Source of the DNA: Clostridia bacterium
Lineage (GTDB): Bacteria > Bacillota_A > Clostridia > Oscillospirales > CAG-272
Assembly: GCA_017501345.1 (NCBI GenBank)
Contig: JAFVXC010000009.1
Coordinates: 1 to 64,000 of the forward strand
DNA length: 64,000 nucleotides
Direction: 5' to 3'
Shown: positions 31,873 through 41,468 of the stretch, piece after piece
Layout of the letters: every line of letters begins with the position of its first letter
Numbering within the stretch: position 1 is the first letter of the stretch
The notes under the pieces: model-generated
What the model saw: only the letters and a program-made list of their open reading frames with translations
Databases searched by the model: none
Told to the model about the DNA's origin: nothing
Translations under genes and position numbers: made by a program

Positions 31873-33095
31873 AGCGGAAGCGTTCTCTTTTCCCGAAAAA
31901 CGCCAAAAGAGAGCGGCGGCTGTCGCTTCTCTCTTTTCTGGTCGGTCGGGTGACACTGTCAAGTGATGCGTGCTTTGCAACCGATATTCTCAACGTATGT
32001 ATGCGCTACGCACTTCCGTACGGGGACCTCGTAATGACGGAGGACGGTCGGATCTCTCTGTCAGCGTCGTATGTAGTTGCAAAAAGGCTGCGGACGATTT
32101 GCCGTTTCGGCGGGATTCCGATCACGGTTGATCGAAGCCGCGGCATCCGCGAGGCGATGACGTTTCTTGTCAGACGACCCGGTCTGCCGATCGGGATGAT
32201 GCTGTGCCTCGCACTCGCGGTCGCGTTCTCGACGCATCTCACAGAGATCCGAGTGACGGGAAATTATACACTGTCGAAAAGCGAGGTCGTTTCAGAGCTT
32301 TCTGCGGCCGGACTGTCGCTGCTTGACTACGTTCCCGCGATCGACGTCGATTCGATCGAAAATAGACTCCTCATACGCTCCGAGCATATTTCGTGGATCA
32401 CGATCAACCTGATCGGGAACGTAGCAGAGGTGCAGATCCGAGAGAAGACCCTGAAGGAGGAGGCGGGAGACACCGCTCCTGCGAATCTCGTTGCCAGATG
32501 TGACGGTGTGATCGTTTCCTGTGAGGTCCTGCACGGAAATATCCTCACGAAGGCGGGGGAGGCGGTCTGCGCGGGCGAGGTGCTTGTCAGCGGCGTTTAT
32601 GATTCCTTGACGCAGGGGATCCGCTACACGCGGGCGGAGGGTGCGATCTATGCTGAGACCGAGCACGCGTTCGAGATCGAGGTGCCGTATCGGTATGAAA
32701 AGATCTCGTACACGGGGGATTCCGGGACCAAATATACGCTTTTCTTTTTTGGTAGGGAAATACCGTTTTACGAAAGCAAGGGCTACGACGGAGAAAACGT
32801 CGTTGAGCACCTCTCGTATATTCGGGTGTTCGGAAAGGATCTGCCGATCGGGCTTTCGGTCGAGACCTCTCATTCTCTCGAAGCGGTAATGGGAGAATAT
32901 ACAAGGGAGCGGGCGATGGAGCTCGCATACTATAAGTTGTCAGAAGAGATCGCCGCCCTTCCCGGAATGCAGGGGCTTCTCGAAAAAACGGTCTCGTATG
33001 AGATCGGAGACGACGCTTATACACTTTACGCAAAGGTCCGATGTATTGAAAACATTGCAGAAACGAAAAATATAGAAGTGGAATTGTTTGATTAG
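31869..33095 (+). CDS. yqfD: Sporulation protein YqfD
   Basis: 408 residues from the ATG at 31869, which overlaps the yqfC stop and has GGGGGGAGA before it. The protein has a basic cytoplasmic N-terminal domain, one membrane helix (LPIGMMLCLALAVAFST) followed by a POTRA-like domain (ITEIRVTGN pattern, SKSEVVSELSAAGLS) and a long beta-rich C-terminal part facing outward. This matches YqfD of spore formers. The role is in sporulation; the exact activity is not established. Confidence 0.9.
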   Translation: MKRKRSLFPKNAKRERRLSLLSFLVGRVTLSSDACFATDILNVCMRYALPYGDLVMTEDGRISLSASYVVAKRLRTICRFGGIPITVDRSRGIREAMTFLVRRPGLPIGMMLCLALAVAFSTHLTEIRVTGNYTLSKSEVVSELSAAGLSLLDYVPAIDVDSIENRLLIRSEHISWITINLIGNVAEVQIREKTLKEEAGDTAPANLVARCDGVIVSCEVLHGNILTKAGEAVCAGEVLVSGVYDSLTQGIRYTRAEGAIYAETEHAFEIEVPYRYEKISYTGDSGTKYTLFFFGREIPFYESKGYDGENVVEHLSYIRVFGKDLPIGLSVETSHSLEAVMGEYTRERAMELAYYKLSEEIAALPGMQGLLEKTVSYEIGDDAYTLYAKVRCIENIAETKNIEVELFD

Positions 33096-33116
33096 ATCAA
33101 GGTTAGGGGGGATTTT

Positions 33117-34196
33117 ATGGCAGGCGAGGAAACGAGGATCGTGAAGACCGAAACTGCCGAAATGACGGCGCGGATATTCGGAAGCTACGATAAGAATGCG
33201 CAGGCGGTGGAGGATGCCTTTTCGGTACGGATCCACAACCGCGCATCGGGCAACGGAGACGCGATCGTGATCTCGGGCACGGAAACGGAGAGCGTCAACC
33301 GTGCGGCAAAGGCGATCTCCTATCTGCTCGAGATCGCGCGCCGCGATGAGCAGGTGTCCGATCAGCAGACCGCGTATATCATCTCGACGCTCCTGAGCGG
33401 CAACGACGAGGAGCTGACGGGATACGGTGATGACTGCATCTGCGTTACGGCGAAGGGTAAGCCGATCAAGGCGAAGACCGCAGGTCAGCAAAAATACACC
33501 GAGAAGATGAAAAAGAACACGATCGTGTTCGGCGTCGGCCCTGCGGGTACGGGCAAGACCTTTCTCGCCGTGGCGATGGCGGTGAAGGCACTTCGCGAAA
33601 AGCAGGTGTCGCGCATCATTCTGACGCGCCCCGCGATCGAGGCGGGTGAAAAGCTCGGATTTCTCCCCGGGGATCTGCAAAGCAAGATCGATCCCTACCT
33701 CCGTCCGCTGTACGACGCTCTGTACGAGATGCTCGGCGTCGAGAATTATCAAAGACTTGCTGAGAAGCAGGTGATCGAGATCGCGCCGCTTGCGTATATG
33801 CGTGGGCGGACGCTCGACGACAGCTTCATCATTCTCGACGAGGCGCAGAACGCGACGGTCGAGCAGATGAAGATGTTCCTGACCCGACTCGGCTTCGGCT
33901 CGAAGGCGGTCATTACGGGCGACCCCAGCCAGACCGATCTTCCGTACGGACAGAAATCAGGACTTCAGGATGCAACGCAGATCCTTGACGGGATCGAGGA
34001 CATCGCGATCCACCGCTTCACTGACCGTGACGTTGTACGCCATAAGCTCGTGCAGGCGATCATTCTTGCGTATGAGGCACGGGACAGAAGGCACGACGAG
34101 CAGAAGGACGCGCAAAGGGAGAGTCAAGGAGTGGGAAATCGAGGTGCATCCGAGCCCCGCGATAAGCGCCACGGAGGCGATCGGAGGCAGAAATGA
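33117..34196 (+). CDS. phoH: PhoH family ATPase
   Basis: 359 residues. The Walker A motif GPAGTGKT is at 141-148 and Walker B is FIILDEAQNAT; GDPSQTDLP is the sensor-like motif of the family. The N-terminal 130 residues form the extra domain typical of PhoH-like proteins. PhoH binds nucleotides and is linked to RNA metabolism and ribosome maturation with YbeY, whose gene overlaps its stop (ATGA). The basic tail of about 25 residues is probably disordered. Confidence 0.93.
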   Translation: MAGEETRIVKTETAEMTARIFGSYDKNAQAVEDAFSVRIHNRASGNGDAIVISGTETESVNRAAKAISYLLEIARRDEQVSDQQTAYIISTLLSGNDEELTGYGDDCICVTAKGKPIKAKTAGQQKYTEKMKKNTIVFGVGPAGTGKTFLAVAMAVKALREKQVSRIILTRPAIEAGEKLGFLPGDLQSKIDPYLRPLYDALYEMLGVENYQRLAEKQVIEIAPLAYMRGRTLDDSFIILDEAQNATVEQMKMFLTRLGFGSKAVITGDPSQTDLPYGQKSGLQDATQILDGIEDIAIHRFTDRDVVRHKLVQAIILAYEARDRRHDEQKDAQRESQGVGNRGASEPRDKRHGGDRRQK

Positions 34197-34672
34197 ACGT
34201 AAAGATTTATTTTGAAAACGAGCAGGACAAGTATACCGCTTCGGAGTATCTGAAGCGGCTCCTGAGGCGTGCGATCAAGGCGACGCTCGAATACGAGGGC
34301 TTTACACACAGATGTGAGATCTCGGTCACCTTCACTGACAACGAGGGGATCCACGTGTTGAATCGCACGTACCGTGGGATCGACCGACCGACCGATGTGC
34401 TCTCCTTTCCACAGTTTGATTTTTATGGTGGAGAGGAGCTTCCCGAGGGCGATGAAGGTGTTTCACTCGGTGACATCGTACTGTCCCTTGAGCGCGCCGA
34501 ACAGCAGGCGCGGGAATTCGGACACAGCTTTTCGCGCGAAGCGGCGTTTCTGACCGTGCACTCGGTGCTCCATCTGCTTGGGTACGACCACGAGCTTGGC
34601 GATGCGGAGGACGCCGATATGCGTGAAAGGCAGAGGGCGGTTATGCGCACGATCGGATTGGAGGTCTCGTGA
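34193..34672 (+). CDS. ybeY: rRNA maturation endoribonuclease YbeY
   Basis: 159 residues. The zinc motif H3xH5xH is complete: His123, His127 and His133 in HSVLHLLGYDH. The upstream conserved stretch LNRTYRGIDRPTDVLSFP is also present. YbeY acts in 16S rRNA 3'-end maturation and ribosome quality control. The start overlaps phoH by 4 bp and the stop overlaps the next gene (TGATG), so translation is coupled along the cluster. Confidence 0.95.
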   Translation: MNVKIYFENEQDKYTASEYLKRLLRRAIKATLEYEGFTHRCEISVTFTDNEGIHVLNRTYRGIDRPTDVLSFPQFDFYGGEELPEGDEGVSLGDIVLSLERAEQQAREFGHSFSREAAFLTVHSVLHLLGYDHELGDAEDADMRERQRAVMRTIGLEVS

Positions 34673-35178
34673 TGATGAACGGACGGAATTACGGACGGAC
34701 CGATCGGAATGCGGTCGAGCGCTTTATCGACGATCATATCCGACTGATCGCCGCGGTCAGTACCATCCTTGCGATCGTGATCACCTGGCTCGTCGCGGAT
34801 TTTATGCTGAACGGAAGCCCCTTTAAGGGGAAGGACTCGGACGCCGAAAGCAGGATGCCGATCTCATACGTGCACGGCCTCAGCGAGAAGAACGGTGCGC
34901 TTTCGTGGAAGGATTTTTCGGACTTTCCGTATCGGACGGTGAGTCGGGAGGATTACGACGACGGTACGTACGAGATGCGGAGCTATACCGTCGAGGGGGA
35001 GCTCCTTTCTGTTACGGTCGCGGGCTTTACGGACGGAAGGGCGTATACGGGTTACGTGGAATATGCTACGGTCAGCTACATAAAGAATTTTGATTTTGAA
35101 TTTTCACTTCTTGAGGATGATGATTTTCTCGCATATCTTGAGAAGTACGGAATAAAGCCCAATCACAATAAGGGATAA
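34672..35178 (+). CDS. Single-pass membrane protein of unknown function
   Basis: 168 residues from the ATG at 34672, overlapping the ybeY stop; a second ATG follows directly. A short cytoplasmic N-terminus, one membrane helix (about 26-46) and an external domain of some 115 residues, acidic and aromatic-rich (EDYDDGTYEMRSYTVEG). I do not recognise a family. In many Firmicutes the ybeY-era interval holds dgkA and cdd; here this protein takes that place and neither of those genes is seen. Confidence 0.75.
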   Translation: MMNGRNYGRTDRNAVERFIDDHIRLIAAVSTILAIVITWLVADFMLNGSPFKGKDSDAESRMPISYVHGLSEKNGALSWKDFSDFPYRTVSREDYDDGTYEMRSYTVEGELLSVTVAGFTDGRAYTGYVEYATVSYIKNFDFEFSLLEDDDFLAYLEKYGIKPNHNKG

Positions 35179-35226
35179 AAGGAATACGAAAATTTTTAAG
35201 GGAAAGGTCATAAGAGGTTTATCACT

Positions 35227-36111
35227 ATGAAAAAGACAGGCTTTATCGCGATCGTCGGACGTCCGAACGTAGGCAAATCGACTCTTCTCAACGCGATCCT
35301 CGGGGAAAAGGTGGCGATCGTATCGTCGAAGCCGCAGACCACGAGAAATAAGATCGTCGGCATCCATACGATCGGGGAAAATCAGTACGTATTCCTCGAT
35401 ACGCCCGGTATGCACGAGCCGAAGAATACCCTCGGTGATTATATGGTCAAGGAGGCAGATACGACGATGCGTGACGCCGACGCGGTCATTCTCGTTGTTG
35501 ATGCATCGAAGGAGCCGGGGCGGATCGAGGGGAACGTCATTGATTATCTGAAGAAGTCAGGGACGCCCGCGATCCTTGCCGTGAATAAGATCGATCTCAC
35601 GAACAGGGAGGAGATCGCCGCCTGCCTCGCGGCTTACAATGAAAAGCACAGCTTCCACGCCTTCGTTCCGATCTCGGCGCGGAGCGGAAAGAATGTAAAA
35701 GAGCTACTCGCAGAGTGCGATCCCTTCCTCTCGGAGTCCGAATTTTTCTTCCCCGACGACATCGTGACCGATCAGACCGAGCGTCAGATCGCGGCGGAGA
35801 TCATCCGCGAGAAGATCCTGCGCACGACGAACAAGGAGATCCCGCACGGAACGGCGGTGGTCATTGAGGAATTCAAGGATGAAAGGACGCTGCTTCGTAT
35901 CCGTGCCGAGATCTTTTGCGAAAAGGAATCCCACAAGGGCATTCTTGTCGGAAAGAGGGGCGAGACCCTGAAAAAGATCGGAAGCTATGCGCGCGAGGAG
36001 CTTGAGCGTATCTTTGGCGTAAAGGTTTATCTGAACCTTTGGGTCAAGGTCAAGGAAAATTGGCGGGAGAGCGCAAATCTCGTCGGCAACTTCGGCTATA
36101 AGAGCGAATGA
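35227..36111 (+). CDS. era: GTPase Era (16S rRNA-binding)
   Basis: 294 residues. The GTPase motifs are P-loop GRPNVGKST at 11-19, DTPGMHEP and NKIDL. They are followed by the KH RNA-binding domain, with GKRGETLKKIG and a basic-aromatic end. Era binds the 3' end of 16S rRNA and helps assemble the 30S subunit. The upstream gap is AT-rich and the ribosome binding site is GAGG, a little distant. The stop overlaps recO (ATGA). Confidence 0.96.
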   Translation: MKKTGFIAIVGRPNVGKSTLLNAILGEKVAIVSSKPQTTRNKIVGIHTIGENQYVFLDTPGMHEPKNTLGDYMVKEADTTMRDADAVILVVDASKEPGRIEGNVIDYLKKSGTPAILAVNKIDLTNREEIAACLAAYNEKHSFHAFVPISARSGKNVKELLAECDPFLSESEFFFPDDIVTDQTERQIAAEIIREKILRTTNKEIPHGTAVVIEEFKDERTLLRIRAEIFCEKESHKGILVGKRGETLKKIGSYAREELERIFGVKVYLNLWVKVKENWRESANLVGNFGYKSE

Positions 36112-36941
36112 GCGGGCACGCAAGGCAGTACTCGATCGATGGGCTCGTGCTTCGCGAATCGGCGTACGGCGAAAACGACTGTATGTTCAGCCTTCTGACC
36201 GCCGAGCGCGGACGGATTACCGTGCTTGCAAAGGGCGCGCGCTCGATGAAGAGCCGTGTGCGCGGCGGTATTCAGCCCTACACCTACGGGAACTACGAGA
36301 TCGCGGAGAAGAGTGGCCCCGGATGGATCCGAAGCGTTTCGGTGACCGAGTCCTTTTTCGGGCTTCGGGCGGGACTTCTTCCTTTGATGCTTGCGGCGTA
36401 CCTTTCGGATATTGCGTGCGAGCTCTCGGGAGAAGGTGTTCCTGCGGACGAGCTGTTGCAGCTGACTCTGAATACGCTGTATCTTCTCTCGAACCGCATA
36501 CGCCCGGACGACGAGGAGGAGATCCTGCGCATCAAGGCGGCGTACGAGCTCCGCGCGATGGCGATCTCGGGCTATGCACCCGAGCTTTCGTGCTGCACGA
36601 GATGCGGGAAAGAGGCGCCGAGCGGTGACGGCTGGTATCTCGACGTGATGAATGGCGCGGTTCTGTGCGCGGAATGTATCAAAAAGGCGTCTGCCTCGCG
36701 CGAGCCGCTTCCCGATCCGCACGAAACGGGCACTGCGACGATCCTGATCCCGATCTCTTCGTCAGCCCTCTCTGCGATGCAGTACGTGCAGGAAGCACCG
36801 CCGAAGCGCGTATTCTCCTTCTCTCTCCCCGACACAGCTGCAAGAGAGGAGTTGTCGCGGGCATCGGAGGCATATCTCGAGCATCATCTTGAACGGACGT
36901 TCGAATCCTTGAAGTTTTTTCATACCGTACGAAAAGGGTAA
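36108..36941 (+). CDS. recO: DNA repair protein RecO
   Basis: 277 residues. The N-terminal OB fold (DGLVLRESAYGENDCMFSLLTAERGRITVLAKGARSMKS) and the helical C-terminal domain with a zinc knuckle (CCTRCGKE...CAECIKK) are typical. RecO loads RecA onto SSB-coated single-stranded DNA, with RecR. It overlaps the era stop by 4 bp, the usual era-recO order. Confidence 0.94.
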   Translation: MSGHARQYSIDGLVLRESAYGENDCMFSLLTAERGRITVLAKGARSMKSRVRGGIQPYTYGNYEIAEKSGPGWIRSVSVTESFFGLRAGLLPLMLAAYLSDIACELSGEGVPADELLQLTLNTLYLLSNRIRPDDEEEILRIKAAYELRAMAISGYAPELSCCTRCGKEAPSGDGWYLDVMNGAVLCAECIKKASASREPLPDPHETGTATILIPISSSALSAMQYVQEAPPKRVFSFSLPDTAAREELSRASEAYLEHHLERTFESLKFFHTVRKG

Positions 36942-37010
36942 AGGGCTTACACGACGCCGCTTTGGACGCATCCGTCCGAGCCACACGCAACAAAAGCCAT
37001 AGAATGAAAT

Positions 37011-39407
37011 ATGAAATTATCCGAAAAAAGTAAAGTAAAGCTTGAATTTGATAAAATACTACAGCGGCTTGCCGACTGCGCGATGACGGACGGGGCAAAG
37101 CGGATGGCGCTGTCGCTTGAGCCCGAGGAGGCGCCCGAGCGCGTTTTGCGCAGGCAGAGACGAACGACCGATGCGCGGCGTCTTTGTGACAGCAAGGGAA
37201 TGCCGTCGTTCGGGATGATCGTTGACATCGCTGATGCGTGTGAGCGCGCCGTCAAGGGTGCAACGCTCAGCACGCGTGAGCTGCTTGACGTCGCAAACGT
37301 ATGGCGTACGGCACGGCTGCTGCTCGATTATATCCACACGAACCGTAATTTCGACACCTCACTTGACGAGATCTTTTCGCGCCTCATTGCAAATCATCGC
37401 TTTGAGCAGCGCGTATCGAAAACGATCATTTCGGAGGATATGATCGCGGATGAGGCGAGCCCGACGCTTGCCGATATCCGCAGGAAGATGCGCCACGAGA
37501 ACGTTCGCATCAAGAGCTCGCTCCAACAGTATATCACGGGGGGCGGCTCGAAGTATCTGCAGGACAATATCGTGACGATGCGCGGTGGGCGTTACGTCAT
37601 TCCCGTTAAGATCGAGCACAAAAACGAGGTGCGCGGTCTTCTTCACGATACCTCTGCATCGGGGGCTACGGTCTTCATCGAGCCGATGGAGGTCGTCGAG
37701 GCGAACAACGAGCTTCGTCATCTCGAGACGCGCGAGCAGAGAGAGATTGAGCGGATCCTCCACGAGCTTTCGCAGGAGGTCGGCGCGGCATCGACAACGC
37801 TGAATCTGAATGTCCGTAACATCAACGAGCTTGCATTTTATTTCGCGTGCGGAGAGCTGTCGCATCGGATGCGCGGTGTTCAGCCCGTTCTGTCGGGTGA
37901 CCGCTCGCTGAATCTCATCCGATTCCGCCATCCCCTGATCGACAAAAGGAAGGTCGTTCCCGTGGACGTATATCTCGGCAAGGGATTTGATACAATGGTG
38001 ATCACGGGCCCGAATACGGGCGGTAAGACGGTTACTCTGAAGACGCTTGGGCTGTCTGCCCTGATGGCACAGTCGGGGCTTCACATTCCTGCCGACGAGG
38101 GCTCGTCGATCTGCCTCTTTGATACCGTGCTTGCCGATATCGGTGACGAGCAGAGCATTGAACAGTCGCTCTCCACCTTCTCGTCGCATATGGTGCATAT
38201 CGTCGATATCCTCGGGGACGTGACAGACCGCTCGCTCGTGCTCTTTGACGAGCTCGGCGTCGGAACCGATCCCGTTGAGGGTGCGGCGCTTGCGATCGCT
38301 GTGATCGAATCTGTACGCGAAAGGGGCGCGCTTTGCGCGGCAACGACGCACTATGCCGAGCTGAAGGCGTACGCGCTTGAGACGGAGGGTGTGACGAATG
38401 CGGCGTGTGAATTTGACGTCGAGACCCTGCGCCCGACCTACCGCCTCGTGATCGGCTCGCCCGGAAAATCAAACGCGTTCGCGATCTCGGAGCGACTCGG
38501 ACTGCCGAAGGAGATCCTCGACCGTGCGAAGGGATACGTCAACGCCGATAACAAGCGCTTTGAGAACGTGATCGAGACGCTCGAAAGAGAGCGCGTGCTG
38601 ATGGAGAAGAACCGCCGTGAGGCGGAGCGTCTCCGAGCGGATTACACGCGGCTTTCGGAGGAGTCGGGGCGTGCTGTCGCACAGAAGGAGCGTGAGGCAG
38701 AGGCGGCACTCGAACGGGCGCGCGCCGAAGCGAAGGCGCTCCTCGAAAGCGCACGTGCCTCAAGCGAATACGTGCTTGCAGAGCTGGAAAAGGTGCGCCG
38801 CGCGAGGGAATCCGACCGACTTGGGGAAGAGCTTGAGGAGGCAAGACGAGAGATCCGAAGCCGTCTCCGTGAGCAGGACAACCGTGTCAATCCCGTTGAA
38901 ACGAAGAAGCGCCGTGAGGACTACGTCCTGCCGCGCGCCCTCAAGGCGGGAGATGAGGTGACGGTAGTCAGCCTCGGCGTGAACGGATACCTGCTTGCAG
39001 ATCCCGACAAGAACGGCAACGTGTCCGTAAAGGCGGGGATCATCAAAACAAAGGTGAACGTGAGCGATCTGATGCTGGTCGAGAACGTACCGACCGTGAC
39101 CGATGACAAGGGAAAGACGCGTCCCGCATCAAAATATGCGTCTTATGCAGGCGTTTTCCGTGCCGCCTCGTATGAGATCGACCTACGCGGACTTACGGGC
39201 GACGAGGGCTGGATGCGTGTAGATAAATATCTCGATGAGGCACAGCTGTCGGGACTGCAGACCGTGCATCTGATCCACGGAAAGGGAACGGGTGCCCTGC
39301 GGCGCGAGCTTTGGAATCGGCTCGGAAACGACGACCGCGTTGCCTCCTACCGCCTTGGCAAGCAGGGAGAGGGAGACAGCGGCGTGACCGTCGTCGAGCT
39401 GCGGTAA
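37011..39407 (+). CDS. mutS2: Endonuclease MutS2
   Basis: 798 residues. A MutS-type core and lever lead to the ATPase with Walker A GPNTGGKT at 333-340 and Walker B/ABC motifs (STFSSHMVHIVDIL; LVLFDELGVGTDPVEG). A long charged coiled coil (about 505-620), a KOW-like basic region and a C-terminal Smr nuclease domain (IDLRGLTGDEG; HGKGTGALR) follow. MutS2 limits recombination and, in Bacillus, also splits collided ribosomes. The family start (MKLSEKSKVKLEFDKIL) is clear although the ribosome binding site is poor. Confidence 0.96.
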   Translation: MKLSEKSKVKLEFDKILQRLADCAMTDGAKRMALSLEPEEAPERVLRRQRRTTDARRLCDSKGMPSFGMIVDIADACERAVKGATLSTRELLDVANVWRTARLLLDYIHTNRNFDTSLDEIFSRLIANHRFEQRVSKTIISEDMIADEASPTLADIRRKMRHENVRIKSSLQQYITGGGSKYLQDNIVTMRGGRYVIPVKIEHKNEVRGLLHDTSASGATVFIEPMEVVEANNELRHLETREQREIERILHELSQEVGAASTTLNLNVRNINELAFYFACGELSHRMRGVQPVLSGDRSLNLIRFRHPLIDKRKVVPVDVYLGKGFDTMVITGPNTGGKTVTLKTLGLSALMAQSGLHIPADEGSSICLFDTVLADIGDEQSIEQSLSTFSSHMVHIVDILGDVTDRSLVLFDELGVGTDPVEGAALAIAVIESVRERGALCAATTHYAELKAYALETEGVTNAACEFDVETLRPTYRLVIGSPGKSNAFAISERLGLPKEILDRAKGYVNADNKRFENVIETLERERVLMEKNRREAERLRADYTRLSEESGRAVAQKEREAEAALERARAEAKALLESARASSEYVLAELEKVRRARESDRLGEELEEARREIRSRLREQDNRVNPVETKKRREDYVLPRALKAGDEVTVVSLGVNGYLLADPDKNGNVSVKAGIIKTKVNVSDLMLVENVPTVTDDKGKTRPASKYASYAGVFRAASYEIDLRGLTGDEGWMRVDKYLDEAQLSGLQTVHLIHGKGTGALRRELWNRLGNDDRVASYRLGKQGEGDSGVTVVELR

Positions 39408-39497
39408 TAAACAGAGCAATTTACACTTATATAGCTGTATAAAATTGTTGAAAATCGACAAAACCGCCGATTTTGAACGAAAAAACGAAAAAAGTGT

Positions 39498-39526
39498 TTT
39501 ACAAATGTCGAAAAGTATGGTATAAT
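39498..39526 (+). promoter_or_regulatory. prs promoter
   Basis: TTTACA (39498-39503), 17-bp spacer, TATAAT (39521-39526). The preceding 80 bp after mutS2 hold an AAAATCG/CGATTTT inverted repeat with no good T run. Confidence 0.75.
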
Positions 39527-39571
39527 GAGTTTGTTAGAGTCGGGTAACCCTCTTTGGGAGGCACCGACGAA

Positions 39572-40765
39572 ATGCTTCTTGACGTAAAGAAAGGAACGGA
39601 CAACGGTATGCGTGATTCACAGGTTGCAGAGCTGAGTGTCATCGGTATGCGAGGCTGCGAGGACTTCGTAAAGCAGGTCGACTATTATTTGAGAGAATGG
39701 AGACGCCACAGCGGAGACGAAACCTTTGTTGTCGACGTGGAATGCCCCCGCTTCGGAACCGGAGAGGGTAAGGCACTGATCCACGAATCTATGCGCGGAC
39801 ACGACGTTTACATCATCTGCGATATTTTCAACTACGGTGTGACATACAAGATGCGCGGAATGACCGTTCCGTTGAGCCCGGACGAGCATTACGCCGATCT
39901 GAAGCGTATCATTGCCGCAATGGCAGGCAAGGCACACCGCATTACGGTCATTATGCCGATGCTGTACGAGGGCAGACAGCACAAGCGCTCCTCCCGCGAG
40001 TCGCTTGACTGCGCACTGATGCTACAGGAGCTGCACGCGATGGGTGTTTCGAACATCCTGACGATCGACGCGCACGACCCCCGTGTCCAGAATGCGATCC
40101 CGCTTGTCGGCTTTGACGACGTTCGCCCTGCATATCAGATGATCAAAGCGCTCGTTCGCGCAGTGCCCGATATCCGACTTGAAAACGATAATCTGATGAT
40201 CATCTCGCCCGACGAGGGTGCGATGAGCCGCTGTATGTATTATTCCTCGGTGCTTGGTGTGGACATCGGTATGTTCTATAAGCGCAGAGACTATTCGGTT
40301 GTCATCGGCGGTAAGAATCCGATCGTTGCACACGAATACCTCGGTGCCGATCTCACCGGCAAGGATGCGATCATCGTGGACGATATGATCTCCTCGGGCG
40401 AATCGCTGCTTGACGTTGCAAGCAAGCTGAAGGAGAAGGGTGCGAAGCGCATCTTTGCATTTGCTTCCTTTGGTCTCTTTACTGACGGATACGATAAATT
40501 TGACGAGGCGTATAAGAACGGCACGATCACGCGCATCTTCACGACCAACACGGTCTACCGTGCGCCCGAGCTGCTCGCGCGTCCGTGGTATTACGAGGTC
40601 AATATGTGCAAATATATGGCGTACTTCATCGATACGATGAATCACGACGGCTCGATCTCGACCCTCCTGAACCCCATCAATCGCATCAACGCGCTGATGG
40701 AGCGCCACCGCAAGGAGCTGGAGCATCAGCCCGGAAGCCAGATCAAGATGGAACTGAAGAACTGA
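39572..40765 (+). CDS. prs: Ribose-phosphate pyrophosphokinase (PRPP synthetase), long form
   Basis: 397 residues from the ATG at 39572, with GGGAGG about 9 bp upstream. It is longer than the usual 310-320 residues because of N-terminal and C-terminal extensions. The core motifs are kept: IIADMLY-like MPMLYEGRQHKR for ATP, LTIDAHD, SPDEGAMSR and the PRPP loop IVDDMISSGES. It makes PRPP from ribose-5-phosphate and ATP for nucleotides, histidine and tryptophan. The long form is frequent in gut Clostridia. A terminator follows, so it is monocistronic. Confidence 0.92.
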   Translation: MLLDVKKGTDNGMRDSQVAELSVIGMRGCEDFVKQVDYYLREWRRHSGDETFVVDVECPRFGTGEGKALIHESMRGHDVYIICDIFNYGVTYKMRGMTVPLSPDEHYADLKRIIAAMAGKAHRITVIMPMLYEGRQHKRSSRESLDCALMLQELHAMGVSNILTIDAHDPRVQNAIPLVGFDDVRPAYQMIKALVRAVPDIRLENDNLMIISPDEGAMSRCMYYSSVLGVDIGMFYKRRDYSVVIGGKNPIVAHEYLGADLTGKDAIIVDDMISSGESLLDVASKLKEKGAKRIFAFASFGLFTDGYDKFDEAYKNGTITRIFTTNTVYRAPELLARPWYYEVNMCKYMAYFIDTMNHDGSISTLLNPINRINALMERHRKELEHQPGSQIKMELKN

Positions 40766-40776
40766 AAATAAATTCG

Positions 40777-40813
40777 AAAACCCGAAAGACACAGGATCTT
40801 TCGGGTTTTCTTA
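40777..40813 (+). terminator. prs terminator
   Basis: A 13-bp perfect stem (40777-40789 with 40797-40809), 7-base loop and TTTTCTT. Confidence 0.9.
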
Positions 40814-40904
40814 AGCAGGGAAGAAAATATTTTCGGAAATTTTTCGAGGCTTTGCAACCGGAACCCTCCTTTTTGCGAGTAGAGGATGAAGAGAGGTGGT
40901 GCAG

Positions 40905-41447
40905 ATGGAGGATAAGGACATCATAGAGCTGTATTTCGAGCGGTCGGAGCGGGCGATCGACGCAACGGCGGAGAAATACGGCGCTTATTGTCACGCCATT
41001 GCGCGAAATCTGCTCGGAAGCGACGCGGATGCCGAGGAATGCGTGAACGATACGTGGCTGTCGACCTGGAACAGCATTCCGCCGAACCGCCCATCGGTGC
41101 TTCGTACCTATCTCGGAAAGCTCGTGCGGCGGCTCTCGGTCAATCGCATCCGCTACCGTACCGCAGAAAAGCGCGGAGGAGGGGAGATACCGCTCATTCT
41201 TGATGAGCTTTCGGAATGCCTCTCTGACGAGGAGCGTGAAACGGACGATCTCACAAAAGAGGCACTCCACCGTTTCCTCACGGAGCTCGGAGAGCGCGAT
41301 CGACGCGTCTTTCTGCTACGCTACTTTTACGGCGAGCCGATCCGGGAGATCGCAAATCGCTTCGGCTTCAGCGAAAGCCGAGTCAAATCCATACTGTATC
41401 GGGCAAGGGAACGCCTACGGTGCGTTCTCGAGTCCGAGCGGCTTTGA
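40905..41447 (+). CDS. ECF-type RNA polymerase sigma factor
   Basis: 180 residues from the ATG at 40905 (GAGAGG upstream; an in-frame GTG at 40896 is the alternative). Region 2 (IARNLLGSDADAEECVNDTWLSTWNSIP) and region 4 with the helix-turn-helix (RDRRVFLLRYFYGEPIREIANRFGFSESRVKSILYRARERLR) are clear. Regions 1 and 3 are missing, which defines the ECF class. The next gene, 21 bp away, starts with a short cytoplasmic segment and a membrane helix and is its likely anti-sigma factor. No clear promoter or self-recognition site was identified upstream. Confidence 0.92.
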   Translation: MEDKDIIELYFERSERAIDATAEKYGAYCHAIARNLLGSDADAEECVNDTWLSTWNSIPPNRPSVLRTYLGKLVRRLSVNRIRYRTAEKRGGGEIPLILDELSECLSDEERETDDLTKEALHRFLTELGERDRRVFLLRYFYGEPIREIANRFGFSESRVKSILYRARERLRCVLESERL

Positions 41448-41468
41448 ATAAGATTGAAGGAGGTTATA

